Positions 1 through 11,699 of a DNA stretch of 64,000 nt are shown one piece after another. Source of the stretch: Lachnospiraceae bacterium (GTDB lineage Bacteria > Bacillota > Clostridia > Lachnospirales > Lachnospiraceae). The stretch covers positions 1 through 64,000 of the forward strand of contig SVEF01000006.1 in the NCBI GenBank assembly GCA_015057585.1, in the 5' to 3' direction. The translations under genes were made by a program, and so were the position numbers. Positions within the stretch are counted from its first letter, which is position 1, and every line of letters begins with the position of its first letter. A model generated the notes under the pieces. The model worked only from the letters and a program-made list of their open reading frames with translations. It was not told the origin of the DNA and did no database searches.

Positions 1-150
1 CGTCTGCGACTTCTCAAGTCGCATGTTTACTGTTTCTAAGGTTCGGTGTTTCCACCGTATCCGTTAGAATGAAAATTCATTGAATTTTCAGGGTTGTTTC
101 ACTGTTTAGTTATCAATGTTCGTTTTTGCGTCGCACACAAGCGACTTGAT
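1..150 (-). other. Leader of an rRNA operon (minus strand), structural RNAs lie left of the window
   Basis: Read on the minus strand, this stretch follows two strong promoters. It contains the phrase GAACATTGATAACTAAACAG, a type of sequence found just ahead of 16S genes or in rRNA spacers of Clostridia and Bacilli. Two hairpins are visible: a perfect 8-bp one at 5-23 (TGCGACTT / AAGTCGCA) and a 5-bp one at 130-145. No 16S sequence is reached before base 1. That the transcript is an rRNA precursor is inferred from the promoter strength, the leader phrase and the tRNA just upstream. Confidence 0.6.
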
Positions 151-151
151 T

Positions 152-180
152 AGTTTAACACACTCTTTTCATAATGTCAA
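152..180 (-). promoter_or_regulatory. Sigma-A promoter P3 of the tRNA-Ser/rRNA unit
   Basis: On the minus strand TTGACA (175-180) is followed after exactly 17 nt by TAAACT (152-157). It is the promoter closest to the presumed 16S gene. Confidence 0.7.
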
Positions 181-254
181 CTACTTTTTTAAAAGTTTTT
201 GAAATTATTTTTTGAATTGTTTTAACTTTTTAGTCATTTTCGACAACGTTCGTT

Positions 255-283
255 ATCTTACCACTGCTTTCGCAGTTTGTCAA
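255..283 (-). promoter_or_regulatory. Sigma-A promoter P2 of the rRNA unit
   Basis: On the minus strand TTGACA (278-283) is followed after 17 nt by TAAGAT (255-260). It lies downstream of the tRNA-Ser gene, so it would drive the rRNA genes independently of the tRNA promoter. Tandem promoters are usual for rRNA operons. Confidence 0.7.
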
Positions 284-319
284 CAACTTTTTTAAAAATA
301 TTTTTTAAAAGTTATTGAA

Positions 320-407
320 CGGAGATGGAGGGATTTGAACCCTCGCGCCGGTCACCCGACCTACACCCTTAGCAGGGGCGCCTCTTCAGCCACTTGAGTA
401 CATCTCC
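320..407 (-). tRNA. tRNA-Ser (anticodon GCT)
   Basis: The minus strand folds into a class II tRNA. The acceptor stem is GGAGATG/CATCTCC, the anticodon loop reads CTGCTAA (GCT, serine AGC/AGU codons), there is a long variable arm, and the T-arm GGTTCAAATCC is intact. The discriminator base is G and CCA is not encoded. It lies between promoters P1 and P2 of a probable rRNA operon and is likely transcribed with it. Confidence 0.93.
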
Positions 408-482
408 TTGCCTGAAAATTCGCTACCAAGGTATTCGATTTTTCAATTGCATACAGCATATTTCTACGCGTGTGCAAAAACT

Positions 483-511
483 AGTTTAGCAAAGAAAACC
501 CTTTCTGTCAA
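483..511 (-). promoter_or_regulatory. Sigma-A promoter P1 upstream of tRNA-Ser
   Basis: On the minus strand TTGACA (506-511), 17-nt spacer, TAAACT (483-488). It is about 76 nt upstream of the tRNA-Ser 5' end. The rest of 512-628 shows no gene, only AT-rich spacer. Confidence 0.65.
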
Positions 512-628
512 CGCTTTTTTCATATTTTTTAAAAATAATTTTTCTTATTGTGTATATAGTAGACACAATTTAATTTTACTACCATATCTTGTACTGGTTA
601 CACCATTCTTTACATAGAATTTCTAAAT

Positions 629-664
629 AAAAAGCAGAGTAATTCATAATTTGAACTACTCTGC
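629..664 (-). terminator. Terminator of gyrA
   Basis: Downstream of the gyrA stop on the minus strand, GCAGAGTAGTTC pairs with GAATTACTCTGC around a short loop and is followed by a T run (A629-633 on the plus strand). Confidence 0.75.
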
Positions 665-680
665 CTTCTAAATTTCTTAC

Positions 681-3245
681 TTATTCTTCCGATTCGGATT
701 CCTCTGTTTCGGTTTCCGTCTCTTCTGTACCGTCGACTTCTTCATCATCCTCGACGGTTTCATCTTCCTTACGGAGTTCTTCCTCCATCTGCTCTGCATT
801 CATTTCCTCTTTGACTCTGGATATGCTTGCTACACGGATGCCCTTTTCGCTGTCGATATTGATTAACTTCACACCGGAGGTATTTCTGCCGACAATGCTG
901 ATGTCGCTGACTAACATACGGATGACGATACCTTCGTTTGTAATCATCATAAGCTCATTTTCAAGATTTAAAATCTTTGCGCCGACAACATCACCGGTCT
1001 TTTCAATAATCTTATAGCACTTAACACCCTTACCCCCACGATGCTGCGTATTGAACTCATTTACATCGGTCAGTTTACCGAAACCGAACTCCGATGCAAC
1101 CAGTACATAGTCACCCTGGCTGGTCAACTGCATGGAAACTACTTCATCCTCATCGGTAAGTGTCATACCGATAACACCCATCGAGCTTCTTCCGGTTGCA
1201 CGGACATCCTTTTCATTGAAACGGATGCTCATACCGTGCTTTGTAATAAGAAGAATGTCATTCTGGTTGTTGGTTGCCTTTGCTCCGATCAGAACATCAT
1301 CATCTCTTAAGTTAATTGCCTGGATACCTGTTTTACGGATATGGGCAAAGTTTTTAATCTTTGTCTTCTTTACAATACCTGTCTTTGTCGCAAGGAATAA
1401 GTAACGCTCATCATCAAATTCCTTTAATGCAATTCCGGCCGTTACCTTTTCACCCGGCTGCAATTGTAAGAGATTGATAATCGCAGTTCCTCTTGCAGTG
1501 CGGCTGGCTTCCGGAATTTCGTATGCCTTAATTCGGTACGCGCGGCCCTTATTGGTAAGGAACATAATATAATGATGCGTTGTCGTCATGAACATGTCTT
1601 CGATGTAATCTTCTTCAATCGTCTGCATGCCCTTGATACCCTTACCGCCACGATGCTGTGCCTTGAAATTATCTACGGTCATACGCTTGATATAACCAAG
1701 TCTGGTAATTGCAATGACAGTATTTTCATCCGGAATCAGATCTTCATCGGTAAAATCATCCATATCAATGCCAATGGAAGTTCTTCTGTCATCGCCATAC
1801 TTATCACGAATCACAGAAATTTCTTCCTTAATTACACCAAGAAGTACCTTTTCATCGGAAAGGATTAACTTAAACTCTTCAATTTTTTTCATGAGTTCTG
1901 CGTATTCCTGTTCCAGACGTTCTCTCTCCAAGCCGGTGAGAGCACGGAGACGCATATCTACGATTGCCTGTGCCTGTGCATCGTCAAGACCAAAGTTTTC
2001 TATTAACTTTGCCTTTGCTTCTGCCACATTTTTTGCAGCACGGATAATCTTAATTACTTCATCGATGTGATCAAGTGCAATCAGTAAGCCCTTTAAAATG
2101 TGAGCGCGTTCTTCTGCCTTGTTTAAATCATATCTGGTACGTCTGGTCACAACATCTTCCTGATGACGCAGATATACATTCAGCGCGTCAAGTAATGTCA
2201 GAACCTTTGGCTCATTGTCAACCAGGGCAAGCATGATAACACCAAACGTATCCTGAAGCTGGGTATGCTTATATAACTGATTTAAAATTACGTTTGGATT
2301 GACATCACGACGCAATTCAATGCAGACACGCATACCGCTGCGGTCAGATTCATCACGAAGTTCTGTAATTCCGTCAATCTTTTTTTCCTTAACAAGTTCA
2401 GCAATCTTTTCAATCAGACGTGCCTTGTTCACCATATAAGGAAGTTCAGTGACTACAATACGGTTTTTGCCGTTTGCCATTGGTTCGATATCCGTCACCG
2501 CGCGAACCTTAATCTTACCACGTCCGGTACGGTATGCTTCATTGATACCTCTGGTACCAAGAATCATAGCACCGGTTGGAAAGTCAGGACCCTTGACAAT
2601 CTGCATCACATCTTCAATTGCAGTTTCCCTGTCTTCTACCTTATCATCAATAATTTTAACTACAGCATTGATTACCTCGCGCATATTGTGCGGAGGAATG
2701 TTGGTTGCCATACCAACAGCAATACCGGAGGTACCATTTACCAAAAGGTTTGGAAAACGGGATGGTAATACCAGTGGTTCTTTTTCTGTCTCATCAAAGT
2801 TTGGAATAAAGGTTACAGTATCTTTATTGATATCCGAAAGCATTTCCATGGAAGTCTTGGAAAGACGCGCCTCGGTATATCGCATCGCAGCGGCACCGTC
2901 ACCATCCACGGAACCAAAGTTACCGTGTCCGTCAACCAGTGGATAACGGGTCGACCAGTCTTGGGCTAAATTTACGAGCGCACCGTAAATCGAGCTGTCA
3001 CCGTGCGGATGGTATTTACCCATGGTATCACCGACAATACGCGCACATTTACGATGCGGCTTGTCAGGACCGTTATTTAATTCTATCATTGCGTACAGAA
3101 TACGTCTCTGTACCGGCTTTAAACCATCTCTTGCATCCGGCAGGGCACGGGCTACGATAACGGACATCGCATAGTTGACATACGACGTTTCCATCGTTTT
3201 CTTTAAGTCAACCTCCTGCACCTTGTCAAAAATATGTTCATCCAT
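681..3245 (-). CDS. gyrA: DNA gyrase subunit A
   Basis: 854-residue GyrA, the DNA breakage-reunion subunit that with GyrB introduces negative supercoils. The N-terminal winged-helix core has the HPHGDSSIY stretch of the quinolone-resistance region and [11 protein letters not shown], whose tyrosine forms the covalent link to DNA. The C-terminal pinwheel holds two copies of QHRGGKG (near residues 530 and 733), close to the GyrA-box consensus needed for DNA wrapping. The tail is strongly acidic (Glu/Asp/Thr-rich). The start is the ATG at 3245, preceded by GGAG at a proper distance, not the upstream in-frame ATG at 3272, which has no such site. It is the last gene of the minus-strand dnaA-to-gyrA series, ending at a hairpin terminator. 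Confidence 0.97.
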   Translation of the reverse strand: MDEHIFDKVQEVDLKKTMETSYVNYAMSVIVARALPDARDGLKPVQRRILYAMIELNNGPDKPHRKCARIVGDTMGKYHPHGDSSIYGALVNLAQDWSTRYPLVDGHGNFGSVDGDGAAAMRYTEARLSKTSMEMLSDINKDTVTFIPNFDETEKEPLVLPSRFPNLLVNGTSGIAVGMATNIPPHNMREVINAVVKIIDDKVEDRETAIEDVMQIVKGPDFPTGAMILGTRGINEAYRTGRGKIKVRAVTDIEPMANGKNRIVVTELPYMVNKARLIEKIAELVKEKKIDGITELRDESDRSGMRVCIELRRDVNPNVILNQLYKHTQLQDTFGVIMLALVDNEPKVLTLLDALNVYLRHQEDVVTRRTRYDLNKAEERAHILKGLLIALDHIDEVIKIIRAAKNVAEAKAKLIENFGLDDAQAQAIVDMRLRALTGLERERLEQEYAELMKKIEEFKLILSDEKVLLGVIKEEISVIRDKYGDDRRTSIGIDMDDFTDEDLIPDENTVIAITRLGYIKRMTVDNFKAQHRGGKGIKGMQTIEEDYIEDMFMTTTHHYIMFLTNKGRAYRIKAYEIPEASRTARGTAIINLLQLQPGEKVTAGIALKEFDDERYLFLATKTGIVKKTKIKNFAHIRKTGIQAINLRDDDVLIGAKATNNQNDILLITKHGMSIRFNEKDVRATGRSSMGVIGMTLTDEDEVVSMQLTSQGDYVLVASEFGFGKLTDVNEFNTQHRGGKGVKCYKIIEKTGDVVGAKILNLENELMMITNEGIVIRMLVSDISIVGRNTSGVKLINIDSEKGIRVASISRVKEEMNAEQMEEELRKEDETVEDDEEVDGTEETETETEESESEE

Positions 3246-3323
3246 GTCAATTCTCCTTGTTTTGCGGAGCAAAATGCCTGCCCGCTTATGCAGGCAGAGA
3301 ATTTGTTCTCCTTGTTTTACGTA

Positions 3324-6321
<2,998 letters not shown>

Positions 6322-6325
<4 letters not shown>

Positions 6326-6531
6326 TGTTTAATTAAGATTTCTTCTCCTCTGAAGGAAACTATGTCTCCGTCATAGAGTTTTTTTCCTCTCTGATATTCC
6401 ACTTCGCCGTTGACTAAAACTTCACCTTCGGTAATGACAATCTTTGCCTCCACACCGGACTCTACCAGTCCTGCAGCCTTAAGTGCCTGGCCAAGTTTGA
6501 TAAATTCATCTCTTAAAATAATTTCTTCCAT
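6322..6531 (-). CDS. yaaA: S4-domain RNA-binding protein YaaA
   Basis: 69-residue protein made almost entirely of an S4 RNA-binding fold: GQALKAAGLVESGVEAK followed by EGEVLVNGEVEYQRGKKL. Orthologues sit between dnaN and recF in most Firmicutes and are associated with ribosome assembly; the precise role is not clear from sequence. AAAGG precedes the ATG. It lies 19 nt after dnaN and overlaps recF by 4 nt. Confidence 0.93.
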
Positions 6532-6550
6532 TGCAATTACCTTTCTGCAA

Positions 6551-7660
6551 TTATTTTACTGCATTGAAATTTACCGGCAGAATCAGATAAATATAACTTT
6601 CTTCTGCATTCTTGATAAAGCAAGGTGCCTTTGGATTTGTCATGAAGATAGTAACCTCTTCATCATCAATGACACGAAGTGCTTCCATTAAGAACTTTGG
6701 ATTGAAGCCGATTAAAATGTTCTTGCCTTCCTTTACGATATCCATTTCTTCGTTCATGGAACCAAGAGTGGAATTGACACGAAGCTCCATAGCACTTTCT
6801 GTAATACCAAGGATAATCGGTTTTTTCTCCGATTCCTTAATTAACAGAGTTGCTCTGTCAATACATTCTAAAAATACCTTACGGTTAATGGTTAATTTTG
6901 TTTCATAGTCGCCGGACAACATCTGATTAATCTTATAGTATTCACCCTCAATCAGTCTGGACAATACGATGGTATTGTCAAACTCGAATAAGATGTGCTT
7001 GTCTGTAAAGAAAATACGCACTTCATCTTCCATTTCTCCGGAGAGAATCTTACTGATTTCATTTAAGGTCTTACCCGGTACGATAACTTTCGTCGGAGCA
7101 TATTCACTCTTTAATGTTATTTTTCGGATGGAAATTCTGTGTCCGTCAAGAGAAACTACCTTAAACTCATTTCCGTTGATTTCAAACAGTTCACCTGTCA
7201 TGATTTTATTACTCTCATTATCAGAAATAGAGAAAACAGTCTGACGGATAATTTCCTTTAAGGAAAACTGGGACAGTACCATAGGTTCTTTCTTTTCAAT
7301 TTCAGGAAGCGCCGGAAACTCGTCGCTACTTTTCCCTGCTATGGTAAATACAGACTTTTCACAGCTGATGGTAGTCATATAGTTATTGTCTGTTTCAATT
7401 ACGATATCGCTGTCAGGAAGCTTACGGATGATGTCGGAGAAAATCTTTGCATTGATTGCAACGCTGCCCGATTCGGTAATCAGTCCATTTACGATGGTTT
7501 CGATTCCAAGTTCCATGTCATTGGTAATAAACTTAATGGTGCTGTCTGTAACATGGATAATAATGCATTCCAAAATAGGCATCGTGGTCTTTGCCGGTAC
7601 TGCTTTTAAAGAAATATTAACACTGTTTAAAATTTCAGATTTCTTACATGTGATTTTCAT
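6551..7660 (-). CDS. dnaN: DNA polymerase III sliding clamp (beta subunit)
   Basis: 369-residue beta clamp that encircles DNA and tethers the replicative polymerase. Three repeated clamp domains are recognisable, starting MKITCKKSEILNSVNISLKA and ending in the family-typical PVNFNAVK-like C terminus (usually M(P)(V/I)R/NL). GGAG lies upstream of the ATG. It is the second gene of the dnaA-dnaN series, with about 300 nt of origin DNA between it and dnaA. Confidence 0.97.
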   Translation of the reverse strand: MKITCKKSEILNSVNISLKAVPAKTTMPILECIIIHVTDSTIKFITNDMELGIETIVNGLITESGSVAINAKIFSDIIRKLPDSDIVIETDNNYMTTISCEKSVFTIAGKSSDEFPALPEIEKKEPMVLSQFSLKEIIRQTVFSISDNESNKIMTGELFEINGNEFKVVSLDGHRISIRKITLKSEYAPTKVIVPGKTLNEISKILSGEMEDEVRIFFTDKHILFEFDNTIVLSRLIEGEYYKINQMLSGDYETKLTINRKVFLECIDRATLLIKESEKKPIILGITESAMELRVNSTLGSMNEEMDIVKEGKNILIGFNPKFLMEALRVIDDEEVTIFMTNPKAPCFIKNAEESYIYLILPVNFNAVK

Positions 7661-7956
7661 GTGGGTTCTCCTTCCGGTTTTTAAATATATTAATTAAAAT
7701 TAATTATAGCAATAGTATTAGGTATGTGTGGATTTGTGGAAAACAGAAACAAAGTATGAAAAATGGCTGATTTTTTGAAAAGGAATCCTGTGAAATCAGC
7801 AAGGAATACTTTGTGTTTTTGTGTGCATATCTTTTTATGTCGAAGAAAGGGAAAATCGGTTATACACACAAAATAACATGTTATTCACAAAAAATATCCA
7901 CATTATGTTGTTAAAAGCGAACGAGTTTCTTCTATATTAATATACCAGTGATTTGA
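7661..7956. other. oriC: Origin of replication, part 1 (dnaA-dnaN spacer)
   Basis: About 300 nt with no gene. TTATACACA (7860-7868), TTATTCACA (7881-7889) and ATATCCACA (7894-7902) match or nearly match the DnaA box TTATNCACA on the plus strand. TGTGGATTT (7727-7735) and TGTGGAAAA (7735-7743) are weaker boxes in the other orientation. Next to them is an almost pure A/T tract at 7681-7720 and a TAG-rich stretch (ATAGCAATAGTATTAG, 7706-7720) that resembles a DnaA-trio. In Bacillus subtilis the unwinding element lies in the same spacer. Box positions are seen directly; origin function is inferred from them and from the strand switch. Confidence 0.8.
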
Positions 7957-9294
7957 TTACTGGGGATTGATTTTCTTTGTAAGAACATCAATCGTGTTCT
8001 GAAGGGAAATATCATCCTTTAAATCATCCTCGATTGTTCTGCAGGAATGTATCACAGTGGAGTGATCCCGGTCACCTATGGATCTGCCGATGTCGGTTAA
8101 AGACATGGACAAAAACTTTCTGCAAAGGTAAATTGCAATCTGTCTCGGATAAGCAATCTTCCGGCTCCGGTTCTTTGAATAAATCTCCTGCGGAGTCAGA
8201 CCATAATGATCTGCAACAATATCGACAATATAAGCAAGTGTGATCGTATGCGGATTATCATCATTGATGTAATCCTGAATGGCTTCGGTCACAAGGCTCA
8301 TATTGATTTCCTGTTTCTTTAAACGGGAAAGTGCAATAATCTTATTTAAACTGCCTTCCAGTTCACGGATATTGGATTTGATATTCGATGCAATGAATTC
8401 CAAAATTGCAGGCTCGATAAAAATATGATCGGTTTCAATTTTTTTATTTAAGATAGCCATTCTGGTTTCATAATCAGGACTCTGTATATCTGCAATCAGT
8501 CCCATTTCAAAACGGGAACGGAGTCGGGATTCCAGTGTTTGAATGTCCTTTGGAGGACGGTCACTGGAAATGATAATCTGTTTCTTTAATCCGTGTAGGG
8601 CATTGAACGTATGGAAGAATTCTTCCTGTGTACTTTCTTTTCCGCTGATAAACTGAATATCATCAATTAATAACACGTCAATGTTACGATATTTGTCTTT
8701 GAAATCCATCGTGGTTTTATTACGGATGGATTGGATTAATTCATTTGCAAAGGTTTCACAGGTGACGTACATAACACGTGCTTCCGGATTCTGCTCTAAA
8801 ATAAAGTGGGCAATGGAATGCATCAGATGTGTTTTTCCCAGTCCTACCCCTCCGTAAATGAATAATGGATTATAGGCTCCGCCCGGATCCTCTGCTACAG
8901 CCAGGGAGGCTGCGTGCGCAAACTGGTTATTACTACCGATGACAAAAGTATCGAATGTGTATTTTGGATTCAGATTCGAATAACTTTCATTTTTAGGTTT
9001 TGTATTTTGTGTCATGGCAGGGGCATTACTGGAAAGAATATAATGAATGTCATATTCCTTATTTAATATTTCTGCCACGGCAGTTTTTAAAAAGACACCA
9101 TATTTATTGCGAACAAAATCAAGACTTAATGCACCGGTCTTCGAATCGTCAACGGAAATGATAATGGTATCATTTTCGACGGAATGAACCGATAACGGTA
9201 ACAGCCATGTTTTGTATGCCACTTCGGTAATGTTATATTCTGTTTTCATGAATTCTAAAATTGTGTTCCATTTTTCTCTAATTACTTTTTCCAT
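7957..9294 (-). CDS. dnaA: Chromosomal replication initiator DnaA
   Basis: 445-residue AAA+ initiator. Domain I (to about residue 85) is followed by a short linker, then the ATPase with Walker A GGVGLGKTH and Walker B LLIDDIQFI. The C-terminal DNA-binding helix-turn-helix has the signature GDRDHSTVIHSCRTI. Two ATGs compete: 9306 and 9294. The GGAGG that would serve translation overlaps the first ATG and stands 5 nt before the second, so 9294 is the start. It is transcribed away from rpmH. DnaA boxes on both sides suggest autoregulation. Confidence 0.97.
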   Translation of the reverse strand: MEKVIREKWNTILEFMKTEYNITEVAYKTWLLPLSVHSVENDTIIISVDDSKTGALSLDFVRNKYGVFLKTAVAEILNKEYDIHYILSSNAPAMTQNTKPKNESYSNLNPKYTFDTFVIGSNNQFAHAASLAVAEDPGGAYNPLFIYGGVGLGKTHLMHSIAHFILEQNPEARVMYVTCETFANELIQSIRNKTTMDFKDKYRNIDVLLIDDIQFISGKESTQEEFFHTFNALHGLKKQIIISSDRPPKDIQTLESRLRSRFEMGLIADIQSPDYETRMAILNKKIETDHIFIEPAILEFIASNIKSNIRELEGSLNKIIALSRLKKQEINMSLVTEAIQDYINDDNPHTITLAYIVDIVADHYGLTPQEIYSKNRSRKIAYPRQIAIYLCRKFLSMSLTDIGRSIGDRDHSTVIHSCRTIEDDLKDDISLQNTIDVLTKKINPQ

Positions 9295-9473
9295 AGAGAC
9301 CTCCATTTTGTAAATAGCATACCTAATTTATTATATCAAAAAAATATAAAAAATGCAAACAAATAGATATATATTATATAAGGAAGAGATTACTACTGAG
9401 TTATCCACAATTAGTATCTGAAAAGCAGAAAATAACAAGATATTGTGGGTGACGAAAATGTATAAAAATTTGC
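9295..9473. other. oriC: Origin of replication, part 2 (dnaA-rpmH spacer)
   Basis: Upstream region of dnaA. It contains a perfect DnaA box TTATCCACA at 9401-9409 and a long A/T tract (about 9320-9385). The direction of almost all genes switches here, minus to the left and plus to the right, as expected where two forks start. This would be the upstream half of a bipartite origin like that of Bacillus. Confidence 0.75.
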
Positions 9474-9502
9474 TTGACGAGAAGGAAAAATTCTACTATA
9501 AT
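9474..9502 (+). promoter_or_regulatory. Sigma-A promoter of rpmH-rnpA
   Basis: TTGACG (9474-9479), 17-nt spacer, perfect TATAAT (9497-9502). It lies about 70 nt upstream of rpmH. It is one of the best promoters in the window. Confidence 0.85.
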
Positions 9503-9571
9503 AAACGATGTTATTGTATAAAATAGACGTAATGCGCGTTTATGTAATACCTATGAAGGAGGTGTAACAAC

Positions 9572-9709
9572 ATGGCAAAGATGACATTCCAGCCTAAGAA
9601 GAGACAGAGATCTAAGGTTCACGGATTCCGCTCCAGAATGAGCACAGCGAACGGCAGAAAGGTATTATCTGCAAGAAGAGCAAAGGGCAGACATAAATTA
9701 TCCGCATAG
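9572..9709 (+). CDS. rpmH: Ribosomal protein L34
   Basis: 45-residue, very basic protein: starts [19 protein letters not shown] and continues with [18 protein letters not shown], the conserved L34 pattern. It is a component of the large ribosomal subunit. AAGGAGG stands about 8 nt before the ATG. Its position next to dnaA and just before rnpA is conserved in most bacteria. Confidence 0.97.
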   Translation: MAKMTFQPKKRQRSKVHGFRSRMSTANGRKVLSARRAKGRHKLSA

Positions 9710-9745
9710 GTCGCAGATGCTGTGACCTATTCTTCTCTTTAAATG

Positions 9746-9804
9746 ACAACAGAGAGAGTACTCTCTTGTTGTAAATGATAACAGAGAATTTGTTCTCTGT
9801 TATC
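9746..9804 (+). repeat. Two similar hairpins in the rpmH-rnpA spacer
   Basis: The first hairpin (9746-9772) pairs ACAAC-AGAGAG with CTCTCT-GTTGT. The second (9777-9804) is a perfect 12-bp stem, GATAACAGAGAA / TTCTCTGTTATC, with a TTTG loop. Both share the ACAGAGA motif, as if one arose from the other. No T run follows, so they are not classical terminators. They may be RNA-processing or stability elements that separate rpmH from rnpA levels. Confidence 0.6.
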
Positions 9805-9831
9805 ATAGAAGAGTGAAGGAGATACTTAGCA

Positions 9832-10164
9832 TTGTTAGAGTCAATTAAAAAAAATGACGAATTTAAAACAGTATACGAATGTGGTAAATCTTATGCGAAC
9901 AAGTATCTGGTAATGTACGTTTATAAGAACGATAAGAGTAAGAACCGACTTGGTATTTCTGTGAGCAAAAAAGTCGGTAACAGCGTAGTAAGACATAGAA
10001 TTGCCAGGCTGTTGAGAGAAAGTTTTCGGTTGAATGATGAGAAGTTCCATAGTGGTTGGGACATTGTTGTGATTGCACGAGTGGGTGCAAAAGGGAAGAA
10101 TTACAGTGATATAGAGAGTGCTTATCTGCACCTTGCCGGTTTGCACGGTATTTATGAAAAATGA
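9832..10164 (+). CDS. rnpA: Ribonuclease P protein component
   Basis: 110-residue basic protein that binds the RNase P RNA and helps tRNA 5' maturation. It carries the family hallmark [18 protein letters not shown], where RHR replaces the usual RNR, and the N-terminal [19 protein letters not shown] pattern. The start is TTG at 9832, 10 nt after AAGGAG; no ATG fits the family length. The stop overlaps the yidD ATG (ATGA). Confidence 0.94.
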   Translation: MLESIKKNDEFKTVYECGKSYANKYLVMYVYKNDKSKNRLGISVSKKVGNSVVRHRIARLLRESFRLNDEKFHSGWDIVVIARVGAKGKNYSDIESAYLHLAGLHGIYEK

Positions 10165-10373
10165 AAACAGTATTTATAAAACTTATAGAAATATATCAGA
10201 AGTATATATCTCCTTTAAAGGGCAGGCCAACATGTATTTATGTGCCTACCTGTTCTCAGTATGCAATCGAGGCATTACAAAAATATGGCGTGGTAAAAGG
10301 TTCTTATCTTGCCGTGAGAAGGATACTCCGTTGTCATCCTTTTCATAAGGGCGGTTATGATCCGGTACCGTAG
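10161..10373 (+). CDS. yidD: Membrane protein insertion efficiency factor YidD
   Basis: 70-residue protein with the family signature [11 protein letters not shown] followed by [15 protein letters not shown] and [18 protein letters not shown]. YidD assists YidC-dependent membrane insertion at the inner face of the membrane through an amphipathic N-terminal helix. It overlaps rnpA by four bases and precedes yidC, the conserved order. Confidence 0.95.
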   Translation: MKTVFIKLIEIYQKYISPLKGRPTCIYVPTCSQYAIEALQKYGVVKGSYLAVRRILRCHPFHKGGYDPVP

Positions 10374-10432
10374 CCATTTTTTACTTTTTAGGGAAAATCC
10401 TATAAAGTAAATGAAATCAGGAGGATGAAAAA

Positions 10433-11680
10433 GTGAATTTAGTTGTATTAACGCAGGTTGGTGGATGGTTAAAGTGGCCTGCATGGATTTTTGGACAGGT
10501 TTTTGAATGGTTATATGAATTACTCAGTTTAATCGGAATTGAAAATGTAGCGGTTACTGTTGTTTTATTTACAATTGTAACAAAGCTTTTAATGACTCCG
10601 CTGACTATTAAGCAGCAGAAGTTTTCCCGTCTTTCCAATAAGATGAATCCGGAACTTACCGCAATTCAGGAAAAGTACAAAGGAAAGAAAGATGAAAAAT
10701 CGATGCGTCTTCAGCAGTTGGAAACGCAGGCAGTGTATGAAAAGTACGGTACCAGCCCTACTTCGGGTTGTCTTCCGATGTTGATTACTTTGCCTATTAT
10801 GTTTGCACTGTATCGTGTTATTTACGCGATTCCTGCTTATGTAGATGATATTTATGCATTATATAACGCAATTGCAGAGGGACTGAAATCTTTAGATTAC
10901 TTTCCATATATGTCGGAAGTGGCAACCAGTTTAGGTGTAGCGACAAAAGACTTTGCGGAAATGTCGGAGAGTGTACTTACAAACGATCATTTAATTGATA
11001 TTATGACAAAGTTTGGTACCAAGGACTGGACTGCTTTGGCAGAGCAGTTTCCTTCCATTGAAGCAATCATTGCTGAAAATGTAACACAGATTAATGCCAT
11101 TCACTCTGTTGGTAAATTCAATATTTTGGACAAGCCTTGGGATTATAAGTGGAGTCTTGCATTACTGATTCCGGTTCTTGCAACGGTAACACAGTTAATC
11201 AGTTCCAAACTTTCCATGGCAGGTCAGAAAAAGAGAGATAACAGCGACAATCCAATGGCACAGAGCATGAACAGTATGATGTATACAATGCCGTTTATGT
11301 CCGGTATTATGTGTTTTATGTTCCCTATTTGTATCGGTATTTACTGGGTTGCCAGCACAGTTGTAACTACAGTTTATCAGATTATCATCAATAAGCATAT
11401 CGATAAGATGGATATTGATGAAATGATTGCAAAAAATGTAGAAAAGCAAAATAAGAAGAAAGAAAAATATGGCATCGAATATGGTTCCAAGATGGCAGAA
11501 CTTGCAAAGACCCAGACAAAGAGTATTGATGCGGAAGCTGCTTATAAAAAGGAAAAAACGGCATCTTCTTATGCAAATGCAACCGGAAAGGATTATTCTT
11601 CCGAAGACAGCGATACTCCAAAGCCAAGTGTAGAAACCAAGAGTATTGCCGGATATGCAAATATGTTAAAGAGGGATTAG
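10433..11680 (+). CDS. yidC: Membrane protein insertase YidC/Oxa1
   Basis: 415-residue YidC. Membrane segments lie near residues 35-60, 110-130, 235-255, 280-300 and 300-320, as expected for a Gram-positive five-helix insertase. The Lachnospiraceae-type large loop sits between the second and third. After the first segment, KLLMTPLTIKQQKFSRLSN matches the family, but the groove arginine expected before this motif is a lysine (TKLLMTPL). There is no lipobox at the N terminus. The C terminus is Lys/Ser-rich. Start GTG at 10433 with AGGAGG upstream. Confidence 0.93.
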   Translation: MNLVVLTQVGGWLKWPAWIFGQVFEWLYELLSLIGIENVAVTVVLFTIVTKLLMTPLTIKQQKFSRLSNKMNPELTAIQEKYKGKKDEKSMRLQQLETQAVYEKYGTSPTSGCLPMLITLPIMFALYRVIYAIPAYVDDIYALYNAIAEGLKSLDYFPYMSEVATSLGVATKDFAEMSESVLTNDHLIDIMTKFGTKDWTALAEQFPSIEAIIAENVTQINAIHSVGKFNILDKPWDYKWSLALLIPVLATVTQLISSKLSMAGQKKRDNSDNPMAQSMNSMMYTMPFMSGIMCFMFPICIGIYWVASTVVTTVYQIIINKHIDKMDIDEMIAKNVEKQNKKKEKYGIEYGSKMAELAKTQTKSIDAEAAYKKEKTASSYANATGKDYSSEDSDTPKPSVETKSIAGYANMLKRD

Positions 11681-11699
11681 GAGAAAGAGGTAAGTAAAA

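Noticed and set aside
408-617. 69-residue plus-strand reading frame beside tRNA-Ser
   Set aside because: It overlaps a minus-strand promoter, has no ribosome site and shows AT-driven, low-complexity sequence (Phe, Leu, Tyr).
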